Of a stretch of DNA of 10,999 nucleotides, positions 1-6,763 are shown one piece after another. The DNA lies in assembly GCA_905210885.1 (NCBI GenBank), contig CAJLYO010000037.1, positions 1 to 10,999 of the forward strand, in the 5' to 3' direction. The translations under genes were made by a program, and so were the position numbers. The first letter of the stretch is position 1; each line of letters opens with the position of its first letter. This stretch comes from an uncultured Eubacteriales bacterium (GTDB lineage: Bacteria > Bacillota > Clostridia > Monoglobales > Firm-18). Below the pieces are notes generated by a model. That model was not told where the DNA came from. It saw nothing but the letters and a program-made list of their open reading frames with translations, and made no database searches.

Positions 1-15
1 CCGAAGGGCTGGGAT

Positions 16-891
16 ATGGAAAAAATAGATAAATGCTGCGAAAAGGGCGTTGCAAGAGAGGATTTCTGGAACAGGGATTTTGCGCCCGTAAGCTGCGAAA
101 GCATTTATGAATTTGATACGTTAATGGGTCATGAAATTGCATTGCAGATAAAAAATGCCCGCGATAACGGCGAAAAAATCGCATTTATCCTGCCTGTCGG
201 CCCTATGGGAATGTATAAGTGGGCGGTGTATTTTCTGAAGGCGTGGAACGTTTCATGCAGCCATGTTTATACATTTAATATGGATGAGTGGGCGGACGGC
301 GAGGGCAATACCCTTCCGGCAAACGACCCGGCGGCATTCCAGAACGCAATGCGCGAGGCGCTGTTTAACCCATTGGGCGAGCTTACCGTCCCGGAGGAAC
401 AGCGTAATTTTGCAACAAAGGAAAACTTGCCTACATATGCGGAGAAAATAGCAAAGCTTAAGGCAGAGGGCGCAAAGCTTATACTTGTTTACGGCATAGG
501 CAGAATGTGCCATATCGCCTTTTGGGAGCCGCACTTTGCCGCTGATTTTAAAGATGTTGACGAGTGGAAAAAGCAGACCCACCGTATCGGCGCAAAGCTG
601 CACCCCCTTACAATCGAGCAGAACGCCATCACCAGTTTTAAATCGCGCACTACCCTCGTTCCGTGCCGCGCAAACACAATAGGTCCCGGACTTATTTTGC
701 AGGCGGATTACGCAATAGGCGGCTGCGACGGCGCGCTGTCACGGGGAATGCAGTGGCAGGGCATGAGCTTTCTGACAACACTGCATTACGGTCCCGATAT
801 GTGGATAACCTCAAGCTTTATCCCCACAATGCCGGGCAAACTGTTTTATCTTAAGGAGCTTGAAGGCCCCCTTAATGCCGAGTGTAACTAA
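16..891 (+). CDS. NagB-like sugar-phosphate isomerase/deaminase family protein, possibly 5'-truncated
   Basis: The 291-residue product has the NagB (glucosamine-6-phosphate deaminase) fold signatures in order: a phosphate-loop-like segment ILPVGPMGMY (residues 58-67), YTFNMDE (85-91) and GIGRMCHIAFWEP (160-172). The Asp equivalent to E. coli NagB Asp72 is kept (D90), as are the equivalents of His143 (H166) and Glu148 (E171). The position of Asp141 is Met164, and the glycine/threonine phosphate loop and the Lys208 region (here GGCDGA, 235-240) also differ. The protein therefore sits in a divergent NagB-like subfamily and its substrate cannot be named. The frame stays open to the left window edge. 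An AAGGG lies 7 nt before the ATG at 16, so that start is usable, but the true start may lie outside the window. The neighbour at 940 is convergent, and a hairpin terminator follows the stop codon. Confidence 0.8.
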   Translation: MEKIDKCCEKGVAREDFWNRDFAPVSCESIYEFDTLMGHEIALQIKNARDNGEKIAFILPVGPMGMYKWAVYFLKAWNVSCSHVYTFNMDEWADGEGNTLPANDPAAFQNAMREALFNPLGELTVPEEQRNFATKENLPTYAEKIAKLKAEGAKLILVYGIGRMCHIAFWEPHFAADFKDVDEWKKQTHRIGAKLHPLTIEQNAITSFKSRTTLVPCRANTIGPGLILQADYAIGGCDGALSRGMQWQGMSFLTTLHYGPDMWITSSFIPTMPGKLFYLKELEGPLNAECN

Positions 892-898
892 TATGTAC

Positions 899-937
899 AC
901 AGCGGAACGTCATATTTGCCGTTCCGCTGTATTTTTT
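899..937 (+). terminator. Intrinsic terminator of the NagB-like gene
   Basis: A perfect 10-bp stem (ACAGCGGAAC at 899-908, GTTCCGCTGT at 921-930) with a 12-nt loop is followed by six T at 932-937. The hairpin starts 8 nt after the stop codon. There is no T-run on the opposite strand, so it mainly serves the plus-strand gene. Confidence 0.9.
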
Positions 938-939
938 GT

Positions 940-1995
940 TCATACATCCTCCGAAAACGTGTCGCGCCGCACCAGTTCGCCGTTTTCGCGCTTTACATAT
1001 GACTGATTTTTCGCCAGAAAATTCGTTATGTCATATAAATCAATCCAAATCTGATTAACCCCGTCTTTCTGACTCTCGTCAAAAATCAGCTGTAATCCGT
1101 AATGTAAATGCGGAGTGTTTATATTGTTCACATTTTCCTTGCTGCTGTAACCTGTCATGCCCATGTACCCTATAACGTCCCCGGCGTATACCTTGTCGCC
1201 CGGCTTGTAATCATGCGTGAAGGGGTGGTCCTTCTTAAGATGCGCATAATAATAATATCTGCGCTTGTCAAAACTGCGTATTCCTATCCGCCAGCCGCCG
1301 TACCTGTTCCAACCTGCCGCCTCGATGTAACCGCTTTCCACCGCAACAATCGGCGTGCCCACGCTGTTCATAAGGTCATGCCCCAAATGCTTGCGCTTGT
1401 AGCCGTAGCTGCGCTGTGTCCCGAAATCGTCAAAATGCGAATATCCGTACCCTCCGCCGATTGGCGAATATACCTTAAGTCCGTACCGCCGTTCACCGTT
1501 TTTCGTGAATTCCCCCATAAATCCGTCCGTTACGGCACCGTATGCTTCGCGGTAGTATTTGTAGTATTTCATGTCACGTGTCAAATCGTCAAAAGATACC
1601 TCGTTGTTGATTTTCGCCGTCAGATCCGTTATGTCCGACGGCTTGAACCGCGCAAAATCTCCTCCGTATTTTGCCCCGAGATATGCCAGAATTTCCGACA
1701 TCGAAAGATGATTTTCATCTCCGTATGAATTTAAATCGTAGCGGTATGCCTGCTCCAGAGCCGCCTGGGAAACGTCAAAATCCACCCATTTTATGTAGTC
1801 TTTTTTCGCCGTCCCCTCTTTCGGAACCTTTTCGGGCGGCGTTTCCGGCTGCTCCTGTTTAAATTCCGCCTCGCGTATAACTCCGTCGCGCTTCGCACGC
1901 CTCGGCGCAAGAAAAAAATGAGCCGCAATTATCCCCGAAACCGTCACCGCGCATAGTATTATTATTGTATTTCGTGCCCGCTTTGAAAATATCAC
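940..1995 (-). CDS. Membrane-anchored M23 family (LytM-type) metallopeptidase
   Basis: Predicted zinc endopeptidase acting on peptidoglycan cross-bridges or stem peptides outside the membrane. In the 351-residue form, one N-terminal transmembrane segment (about residues 11-29, after KRAR) is followed by a charged, Pro/Glu-rich linker, an uncharacterised N-terminal domain (about 65-165) and a C-terminal M23 domain. The M23 zinc ligands are visible: HLGHD (His203, Asp207) and HLH (296-298), plus YAHL around residue 250. I chose the GTG at 1995 because AAAAAGGGTG lies just upstream (2001-2010) with good spacing. An ATG at 2022 and another at 2061 are in frame but have no such site. Clostridia carry many M23 proteins with this same arrangement, so the family is secure. 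The biological role (growth, division or sporulation) is not shown by the sequence. Confidence 0.9.
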   Translation of the reverse strand: MIFSKRARNTIIILCAVTVSGIIAAHFFLAPRRAKRDGVIREAEFKQEQPETPPEKVPKEGTAKKDYIKWVDFDVSQAALEQAYRYDLNSYGDENHLSMSEILAYLGAKYGGDFARFKPSDITDLTAKINNEVSFDDLTRDMKYYKYYREAYGAVTDGFMGEFTKNGERRYGLKVYSPIGGGYGYSHFDDFGTQRSYGYKRKHLGHDLMNSVGTPIVAVESGYIEAAGWNRYGGWRIGIRSFDKRRYYYYAHLKKDHPFTHDYKPGDKVYAGDVIGYMGMTGYSSKENVNNINTPHLHYGLQLIFDESQKDGVNQIWIDLYDITNFLAKNQSYVKRENGELVRRDTFSEDV

Positions 1996-2074
1996 CGAAT
2001 CACCCTTTTTGTTATGTGTCATGCCGCGTTGTCTGCACAACCCCACACCATGTTTCCGCAACCCTTATCAATCC

Positions 2075-2080
2075 ATTATA
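2075..2080 (-). promoter_or_regulatory. Possible -10 element for the M23 peptidase gene
   Basis: A perfect TATAAT on the minus strand lies about 80 nt upstream of the chosen GTG start. No good -35 hexamer is found at the right distance, so this is a weak call. Confidence 0.3.
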
Positions 2081-2109
2081 TTCCGTGTTTTGCCGTATAA
2101 TTCCGAACA

Positions 2110-2130
2110 ATTTTGACATACTGACAAAAT
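2110..2130. promoter_or_regulatory. Imperfect palindrome between divergent promoters, operator-like
   Basis: A 21-bp imperfect palindrome begins ATTTTGACA and ends GACAAAAT, with eight of ten positions paired. It lies between the divergent M23 and dockerin genes. Its form and position suit a repressor site, but no regulator is encoded nearby and the surrounding DNA is A+T-rich. Confidence 0.25.
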
Positions 2131-2226
2131 CCCCCTAAAATACCTTTTTTGCAGTCGTTAAAATATACAAAAACCAAAAACGGAATTATTTATTTCGTAC
2201 AAAATAAAAAAATATAAAAAAAACTA

Positions 2227-2255
2227 TTGAAAAACCCTTGAAAATAGATTATACT
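2227..2255 (+). promoter_or_regulatory. Sigma-A-type promoter for the dockerin gene
   Basis: TTGAAA at 2227-2232 and TATACT at 2250-2255 are separated by exactly 17 bp, close to the housekeeping consensus. Transcription would start near 2262. It would give the dockerin gene a leader of about 260 nt and could also drive the scaffoldin gene downstream. Confidence 0.75.
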
Positions 2256-2261
2256 GTAACA

Positions 2262-2525
2262 GTAAAGGTATACTGATAAAGGTGTACCCGAGCATAGTTT
2301 TACGTTGCAGATTGAAAATCGCTAATATCCTGTGTACGCTGCTGTAGTATTGATTGCGGTGTATATAAACAAAAACCTTTGCAGACGTGCATAAAAGGGT
2401 ACGGCGGAGGAATTACGGGGCAAAATCCGTTTTTCTTCAATATATATAAACTGCATGTTTACTATGCAAAACAGAAAACAGACGCCGTGAGATTCGGTGT
2501 CAAAAAAATGAAAGGGGAATAGTAA
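2262..2525 (+). promoter_or_regulatory. Structured 5' leader of the dockerin gene; no known riboswitch recognised
   Basis: The leader holds no gene but several potential hairpins. They are GGTATAC/GTGTACC (2267-2288, one G-U pair), ACGGG/TCCGT followed by five T (2415-2434, terminator-like), TGCAT/ATGCA in the A+T-rich part near 2453-2469, and GACGCCG/CGGTGTC (2481-2501, one G-U pair). The last ends 9 nt before the AAAGGGG ribosome binding site at 2511-2517. I compared it from memory with cyclic-di-GMP, cyclic-di-AMP, cobalamin and preQ1 riboswitch consensus sequences and found no match. Whether it regulates is unknown. Confidence 0.4.
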
Positions 2526-3401
2526 ATGAAAACAAACGGAAAATTCAAGGTAATAGCCGTAGTGTTAACCGCTATGATGCTGTTATCGGTAATGTCAATG
2601 TCCGCTTTTGCCGCTGCTGTTACATATACAAATGTTGTAGGCAATGAAGTAGATAATGACTATGAAGTAACGGTTACATACAATGCGGCAGATGTTGCCG
2701 AAGGCGACTATGTAACAGTGTTGGTAACTGTAGGTTCTGCTGATCTTATGTTTGCAGAAGGCGATACAACAAGCCCCACTAACGTTATCTACGTTGACCA
2801 GAAGGCTGTAACGGCAGGCGAGGGCACATTTGTATTTAAGGTTGCAAAGGACATTGTTGCTAATAAAGACGTTTTTGTTAAGCTCGGTGCAACAAACCAG
2901 GCAACAGCTGCTGCCGGCAATAAGAAGTTCGAGATTACAACTCCCGGCGGAGATAAGCTCGAGGTTGAAACTTCAACAGACGTTCTCTTCGGTGATATGA
3001 CTTCTGTAATCGTTAAACCTGTTACTCCCGTAGCAGACGGCAAGGCTGTATTCTATGACGGCAAGCCCATGATGTATACAAAGTATATCGTTGACGGCGC
3101 AGAAGTTGTTAAGTATATCGCTTTGGTAGCTTCTTTTGATCCGACAAAGCTTACAGTTGCAGACGGTACAATGAAGCAGGTTGTGTACGGTAATATAAAT
3201 GATGATACTGAAGTCATTATTGATGGTGCTGATGCGGCTGTTCTTATGCAGATGATAGTTAAGAATGCCGAGACTGACACTGATTTGAAAAAATTGGTAA
3301 GTGATTTGAATGGTGATGGAATTATCGATGGTGCGGACGCAGCAATCCTTATGCAATTGATAGTTAAAAACGTTACTGTTCCGCCGGTTGCAACCAAATA
3401 A
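2526..3401 (+). CDS. Secreted protein with C-terminal type I-like dockerin
   Basis: The 291-residue protein starts with a Sec signal peptide (positive start, hydrophobic core, SAFA-A, cleavage predicted after residue 29). Residues 31-215 are Val/Thr/Ala-rich, beta-sandwich-like and free of any catalytic or binding motif I recognise. Residues 221-282 form a dockerin with two calcium-loop repeats: NINDDTEVIIDGAD (223-236) and DLNGDGIIDGAD (260-271), each followed by AAxLMQxIVKN. The second loop has the standard 12 residues; the first is two residues longer. The dockerin should bind a cohesin, and cohesins are encoded in the next gene and in the anchor gene at 6760. AAAGGGG lies 8 nt before the ATG. 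Identity as a dockerin protein is secure; the role of the N-terminal part is unknown. Confidence 0.88.
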   Translation: MKTNGKFKVIAVVLTAMMLLSVMSMSAFAAAVTYTNVVGNEVDNDYEVTVTYNAADVAEGDYVTVLVTVGSADLMFAEGDTTSPTNVIYVDQKAVTAGEGTFVFKVAKDIVANKDVFVKLGATNQATAAAGNKKFEITTPGGDKLEVETSTDVLFGDMTSVIVKPVTPVADGKAVFYDGKPMMYTKYIVDGAEVVKYIALVASFDPTKLTVADGTMKQVVYGNINDDTEVIIDGADAAVLMQMIVKNAETDTDLKKLVSDLNGDGIIDGADAAILMQLIVKNVTVPPVATK

Positions 3402-3418
3402 TTTCAGAATGTTATTGT

Positions 3419-3448
3419 AGGCGGGTTTGAAATTTTATAAATCCGCCT
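3419..3448 (+). terminator. Intercistronic hairpin, possible partial terminator or mRNA stabiliser
   Basis: AGGCGGGTTT (3419-3428) pairs with AAATCCGCCT (3439-3448), 10 bp with one G-U pair and a 10-nt loop. The only T-run (3463-3468) begins 14 nt later, too far for a standard intrinsic terminator. Partial readthrough into the scaffoldin gene is likely, giving unequal amounts of the two proteins. Confidence 0.5.
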
Positions 3449-3484
3449 GAATGTACTTATTATTTTTTAAGGAGAGATAAGTGT

Positions 3485-6064
3485 ATGACAAAAAAAGTTT
3501 TGGCGGTGACAATTGCCGCTATGCTGGTGTTGAGCACATTTACCGGTGTGTTCGCTGCCGAGATTCCTACATTCAGTTTTGATAAAACTGAATATGATGT
3601 AACTTCTATTGGTGATAACGGAACCTTTGAAGTCATAGTTTGTCTTGACAAAACACCTCAAGATTGCGCGTCTAATTTGCAATTTGATATTTTGTTTGAC
3701 AGTTCTAAGCTTGCGATAGTTCCTAATGTGGACGAAGACGATGTTACTGCATACGGAAAAAATGCAAAGCCCTCCGGCGCTGTAGGTGAGGCATTGTCTT
3801 GGGCAGCAAATTTGACCGGCGGTTCGTTTGCAACAAGCCCTGTTTCAAAACGTAAAATAACAGCGGCTTCGCTGGCAGATAGCGGAAATAAACTCGTTGG
3901 TCTTACGTTCAAGAGACTTGCCGGAGCAACAGGTACAGCTACTCTCGCATTTTCCGGAGCGAAAATTTTCGAGTATGCCGGCGGAGATCTTACTACTGCA
4001 GATATTTTGACATTTGCTCAAGCAAAAGGTGAGGTTATCACTACAACAGCAACAGTAAAATTCTCAGATGACGCACCTGTTCTTGATAAGGACGTAACAC
4101 TTCAGAGCGTAACAGTCGGTTCAGATGTTAAGACTGTTGCTCCTTACACATTTGATGTTGACAACACAGTTGATATGACTGATATCGTTGTTGTACCCAC
4201 AAGCGCTAAGGCAACTGTTACATGCGACAAGGCAGTAGCTTCTGCCGAAAAGACATTCCCTTCAGGTAAGCTTGATGTGGGTGAGAATAAGTTTGTATTT
4301 ACGGTAACTGCCGAAGATACTAACTTTAAGCAGAATTATGAGGTAATTATCAATAAAGCTGCTGCTCCGAAGTCAAACAACGCTGACCTTTCAGCACTTG
4401 ACATCGCAGGAGTTACACTTACACCTGCATTTGCTGCAGATACACTCAGCTACACAGCAAGTGTTGAAAATGCAGTTGATACGGTTACCGTAACGGCAAC
4501 GGCTGCTGATTCAAAGGCAACAGTTGCAGGTGCAGGCGCAAAGACGCTTGCAGTCGGCGACAATGCAATTGAAGTTGTTGTAACTGCCGAAGACGGCACA
4601 ACAACAAAGACATACACAATTACTGTTAACAGAGCAGCTGCTCCCGTACCTGTTACAGGCGCTAAGGTTGCAGGTTCTGTTGATAAGACAGAAGTTAAGG
4701 CAGCTGAGAAAGTTGTTGTAACAGTTAACTTCACAGACCTTGACACAGCATCAGCTCTTCAGTATGACTTGAGCTATGATAAAGATGCATTCACATACGT
4801 TTCAAGCTCATTGGCTGATGACGCTATAAACACAACTGCAGAAGGCACAATCAAAGTTGCTCTGGCTCAGGGTTCAGCTTTCACAGGCAATGCAGTTGAA
4901 GGTATGACATTCACATTTGATGCAAAGTCAGTTGACGTTGATAAGGGTGCTGAATTTGTAATCGCAAACGCTGCATACGGCAGCAAGGACGCAGACGCTA
5001 AGCTTTGGTCAAAGGTTGAAGCTGCTAACTATACACAGCCCGGTAAGGTAACTGTTAAAGCTGCAACAGATCCTCTTGCAAAAGCTAAAGCAGAAGCAAT
5101 CACAGCAATCGAAGCTAAGGTAGTTGAGCTTGAAACAGCTAATAAGTACTTCTCAGATAACAACCTTGATAAGGCTAAGGCTGATGCAATCGCAGCAATC
5201 GAAGCTGCAGCAGACGAAGCTGCTGTAACAGCTGCAAAAGACGCAGGTATTACTGCTCTTGAGGCTGTTGAAACAAAGGATAAGTTGGTTGCTGATAAGA
5301 AGAAAGCTGTTGACACAGCTGCTTCCGTAAAGGATAACTACTTTGAAGAAGAAATGCAGTTAGTTTACAGCGCAGTTGTTGCTAAGCAGAATGATGCTGA
5401 CAAAGCTGCAACAAAGGCAGAACTTGATGCAATCACTGCTCCCGACTTTGCAGGAATCAAGACAAAGGCAGAAGTTAGAGCTGACGCAAAAGCTGCTATC
5501 GACACGGCTTTGGGCACATATGATGAAAACAACTACTATGCAGACGAGTTTGCAGAAATCGCTAAGATTGCTGCTGACGCAAAGGCTGCTGTAGATGCTG
5601 ACACAATCACAAAGTCCGCAGACGTTAAAGCAATTGCAGATAAGGCTGCAACCGATATGCTTAATGTTAAGACAAAGGCCGTAGTTGCTCTTGAAAGAAT
5701 TAACGCTAAGGGTGAATACACAGTTGAGCTGTTCGAAGACGCAGGCGTAACAGACGCTAAGGCTGAGAACCTTAACAAGTATAAGCTCGGCGTTACAAAC
5801 GCAGGCAAGACATTGACTAAGGAAGAAGTTCAGGAAATCGTTAATGCAATGAACGCAGTTGTTGACCCTGCTGTTAAGGGCGACTTAAACAGCAACGGCG
5901 AAACAGATGCAGGCGATGCTGCAATCATCCTTAAGTTTGTTGCAGGTACACTTTCAGGTGTAACAGTTGATGCTAACTTCCTTGTAACAGCTGATGTTAA
6001 CGGTGACGGCGTAATCACATCCGGTGACGCTTCACAGGTTCTTAACATTGTATTGAATAAGTAA
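3485..6064 (+). CDS. Scaffoldin-like secreted protein: two cohesins, two cadherin-like domains, helical repeats, dockerin
   Basis: The 859-residue secreted protein has a signal peptide (1-24, cut after GVFA), then a cohesin-like domain (about 27-195). Two cadherin-like beta-sandwich domains follow (about 200-292 and 298-384); the second carries DLSALDIAGVTLTPAF at its start and AEDGTTTKTYTITVNR at its end. A second cohesin (about 390-528) contains SALQYDLSYDKDAF. Next comes an Ala/Lys/Asp/Glu-rich helical region (531-797) with three related repeats of about 65-70 residues. The C-terminal dockerin (798-858) has calcium loops DLNSNGETDAGD (800-811) and DVNGDGVITSGD (837-848), both of normal 12-residue length. 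Having cohesins and a dockerin in one chain marks it as an adaptor: it can bind dockerin proteins and itself dock on another cohesin, such as the SLH-anchored one at 6760. No carbohydrate-binding module or enzyme is visible. AAGGAGAG lies 8 nt before the ATG. Domain limits are estimates by eye. Confidence 0.85.
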   Translation: MTKKVLAVTIAAMLVLSTFTGVFAAEIPTFSFDKTEYDVTSIGDNGTFEVIVCLDKTPQDCASNLQFDILFDSSKLAIVPNVDEDDVTAYGKNAKPSGAVGEALSWAANLTGGSFATSPVSKRKITAASLADSGNKLVGLTFKRLAGATGTATLAFSGAKIFEYAGGDLTTADILTFAQAKGEVITTTATVKFSDDAPVLDKDVTLQSVTVGSDVKTVAPYTFDVDNTVDMTDIVVVPTSAKATVTCDKAVASAEKTFPSGKLDVGENKFVFTVTAEDTNFKQNYEVIINKAAAPKSNNADLSALDIAGVTLTPAFAADTLSYTASVENAVDTVTVTATAADSKATVAGAGAKTLAVGDNAIEVVVTAEDGTTTKTYTITVNRAAAPVPVTGAKVAGSVDKTEVKAAEKVVVTVNFTDLDTASALQYDLSYDKDAFTYVSSSLADDAINTTAEGTIKVALAQGSAFTGNAVEGMTFTFDAKSVDVDKGAEFVIANAAYGSKDADAKLWSKVEAANYTQPGKVTVKAATDPLAKAKAEAITAIEAKVVELETANKYFSDNNLDKAKADAIAAIEAAADEAAVTAAKDAGITALEAVETKDKLVADKKKAVDTAASVKDNYFEEEMQLVYSAVVAKQNDADKAATKAELDAITAPDFAGIKTKAEVRADAKAAIDTALGTYDENNYYADEFAEIAKIAADAKAAVDADTITKSADVKAIADKAATDMLNVKTKAVVALERINAKGEYTVELFEDAGVTDAKAENLNKYKLGVTNAGKTLTKEEVQEIVNAMNAVVDPAVKGDLNSNGETDAGDAAIILKFVAGTLSGVTVDANFLVTADVNGDGVITSGDASQVLNIVLNK

Positions 6065-6084
6065 TAAAACTTATGCAGTAATTT

Positions 6085-6116
6085 TTAAGCGAGCGGACAC
6101 ATGTTCGCTCGCTTAA
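6085..6116 (+). terminator. Hairpin after the scaffoldin gene, likely terminator
   Basis: TTAAGCGAGCG (6085-6095) and CGCTCGCTTAA (6106-6116) form a perfect 11-bp stem that can extend inward by two pairs. No strong T-run follows on the plus strand, so the termination strength is uncertain. Confidence 0.6.
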
Positions 6117-6184
6117 TTAAAATTATAGAAAATTTACGCATTGTATAACCGTAATATTCCGAAAACAAAAAATAATATTAACGG

Positions 6185-6763
6185 ATGGTTATTCTTATGA
6201 ATGATTTTCCACAGCGCAAACGTATTCGTTTAAAAAATTACGATTATTCACAAAACGGTTATTATTTCGTTACAATATGTACGAAGGACAAACAGCCCAT
6301 TTTATGGAACAATGTAGAGGCGGATATTATCCGCCCGTCTTTATCCGAAATCGGTTTGCTTGTTGATACGGCTATTAATGAAATTCCCAAACGTTATCCC
6401 GGGGTAAAAATAGACCAATACGTTATAATGCCCAACCATATTCATTTAATCTTGATTTTATCTATGAATGACGGTTGCGGGCGGATAATATCCGCCCCTA
6501 CATTGATGACGGTAATCGGTCAAATGAAACGCTGGGTTTCAAAACAATCCAAAATTAACGTCTGGCAAAAATCGTATTATGAACATGTCATACGTAATGA
6601 TAACGATTATGCGCTGACATTGGAATACATTTGCAATAATCCGTTAAAACTCAGAACTTATCCGCGGCAACGCTGCGGTAAATTAAAACGGCGGCTTGTA
6701 TCCGCCCCAAAACCCAATAACAACAACCATTTTCTCAGCGAAAGGAATGATCATACAAAATGA
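6185..6763 (+). CDS. REP-associated tyrosine transposase (RAYT, Y1/IS200-like HUH nuclease)
   Basis: Single-strand endonuclease of the Y1 transposase superfamily. RAYTs act on short palindromes rather than on their own IS ends. The 192 residues include the family start RIRLKNYDYSQNGYYFVTIC (14-33), the metal-binding HUH motif in MPNHIHLIL (82-90; His85, His87) and the helix RNDNDYALTLEYICNNPLKL (137-156), with Tyr148 the likely nucleophile. Length and motifs suggest an intact enzyme. Three stretches (residues 45-52, 97-106, 169-177) are encoded by REP-type palindromes. The start may be the ATG at 6185 or the one at 6197; neither has a strong ribosome binding site. The stop codon overlaps the start of the anchor gene (ATGA). 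It lies inside a cohesin/dockerin cluster to which it has no functional link, so it is probably an insertion. Confidence 0.9.
   Translation: MVILMNDFPQRKRIRLKNYDYSQNGYYFVTICTKDKQPILWNNVEADIIRPSLSEIGLLVDTAINEIPKRYPGVKIDQYVIMPNHIHLILILSMNDGCGRIISAPTLMTVIGQMKRWVSKQSKINVWQKSYYEHVIRNDNDYALTLEYICNNPLKLRTYPRQRCGKLKRRLVSAPKPNNNNHFLSERNDHTK
6313..6337 (+). repeat. GTAG-footed REP palindrome inside the RAYT gene (copy 1)
   Basis: TGTAG (6313-6317) is followed by A and the perfect palindrome GGCGGATA/T/TATCCGCC (6319-6335). It matches the copy at 6478-6502 on the opposite strand at 24 of 25 positions. A GTAG foot 5' to a palindrome is the feature that E. coli REP sequences show to their RAYT. It is translated as part of EADIIRPS. 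Confidence 0.8.
6478..6502 (-). repeat. GTAG-footed REP palindrome inside the RAYT gene (copy 2, inverted)
   Basis: On the minus strand it reads TGTAG, GG, then a palindrome with core GGCGGATA/TATCCGCC; the full stem is GGGCGGATA/TATCCGCCC with one central base. It stands in inverted orientation to copy 1, 140 bp away. It is translated in the RAYT as GCGRIISAPT, in the variable region after the HUH strand. Confidence 0.8.
6690..6710 (-). repeat. Degenerate REP-like sequence near the 3' end of the RAYT gene
   Basis: The minus strand reads GGGGCGGATA as in the other copies, but the second arm has decayed to CAAGCCGCC, and the GTAG foot is lost. It is translated as RRLVSAPKP, resembling the RIISAPT segment of copy 2. 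Confidence 0.5.

Noticed and set aside
1108..1728. Open frame of 206 codons antisense to the M23 gene
   Set aside because: It is a shadow of the M23 peptidase frame; no signal or motif supports it.
2455..2490. Possible 11-codon leader peptide before the dockerin gene
   Set aside because: It has no ribosome binding site at the right distance; the GGAGGAATT at 2406-2414 is over 40 nt away, and the peptide has no run of regulatory codons.
3420..3460. Promoter for the scaffoldin gene (TTGAAA at 3427)
   Set aside because: No acceptable -10 hexamer lies at 16-18 bp, and the -35 candidate is inside the intercistronic hairpin.
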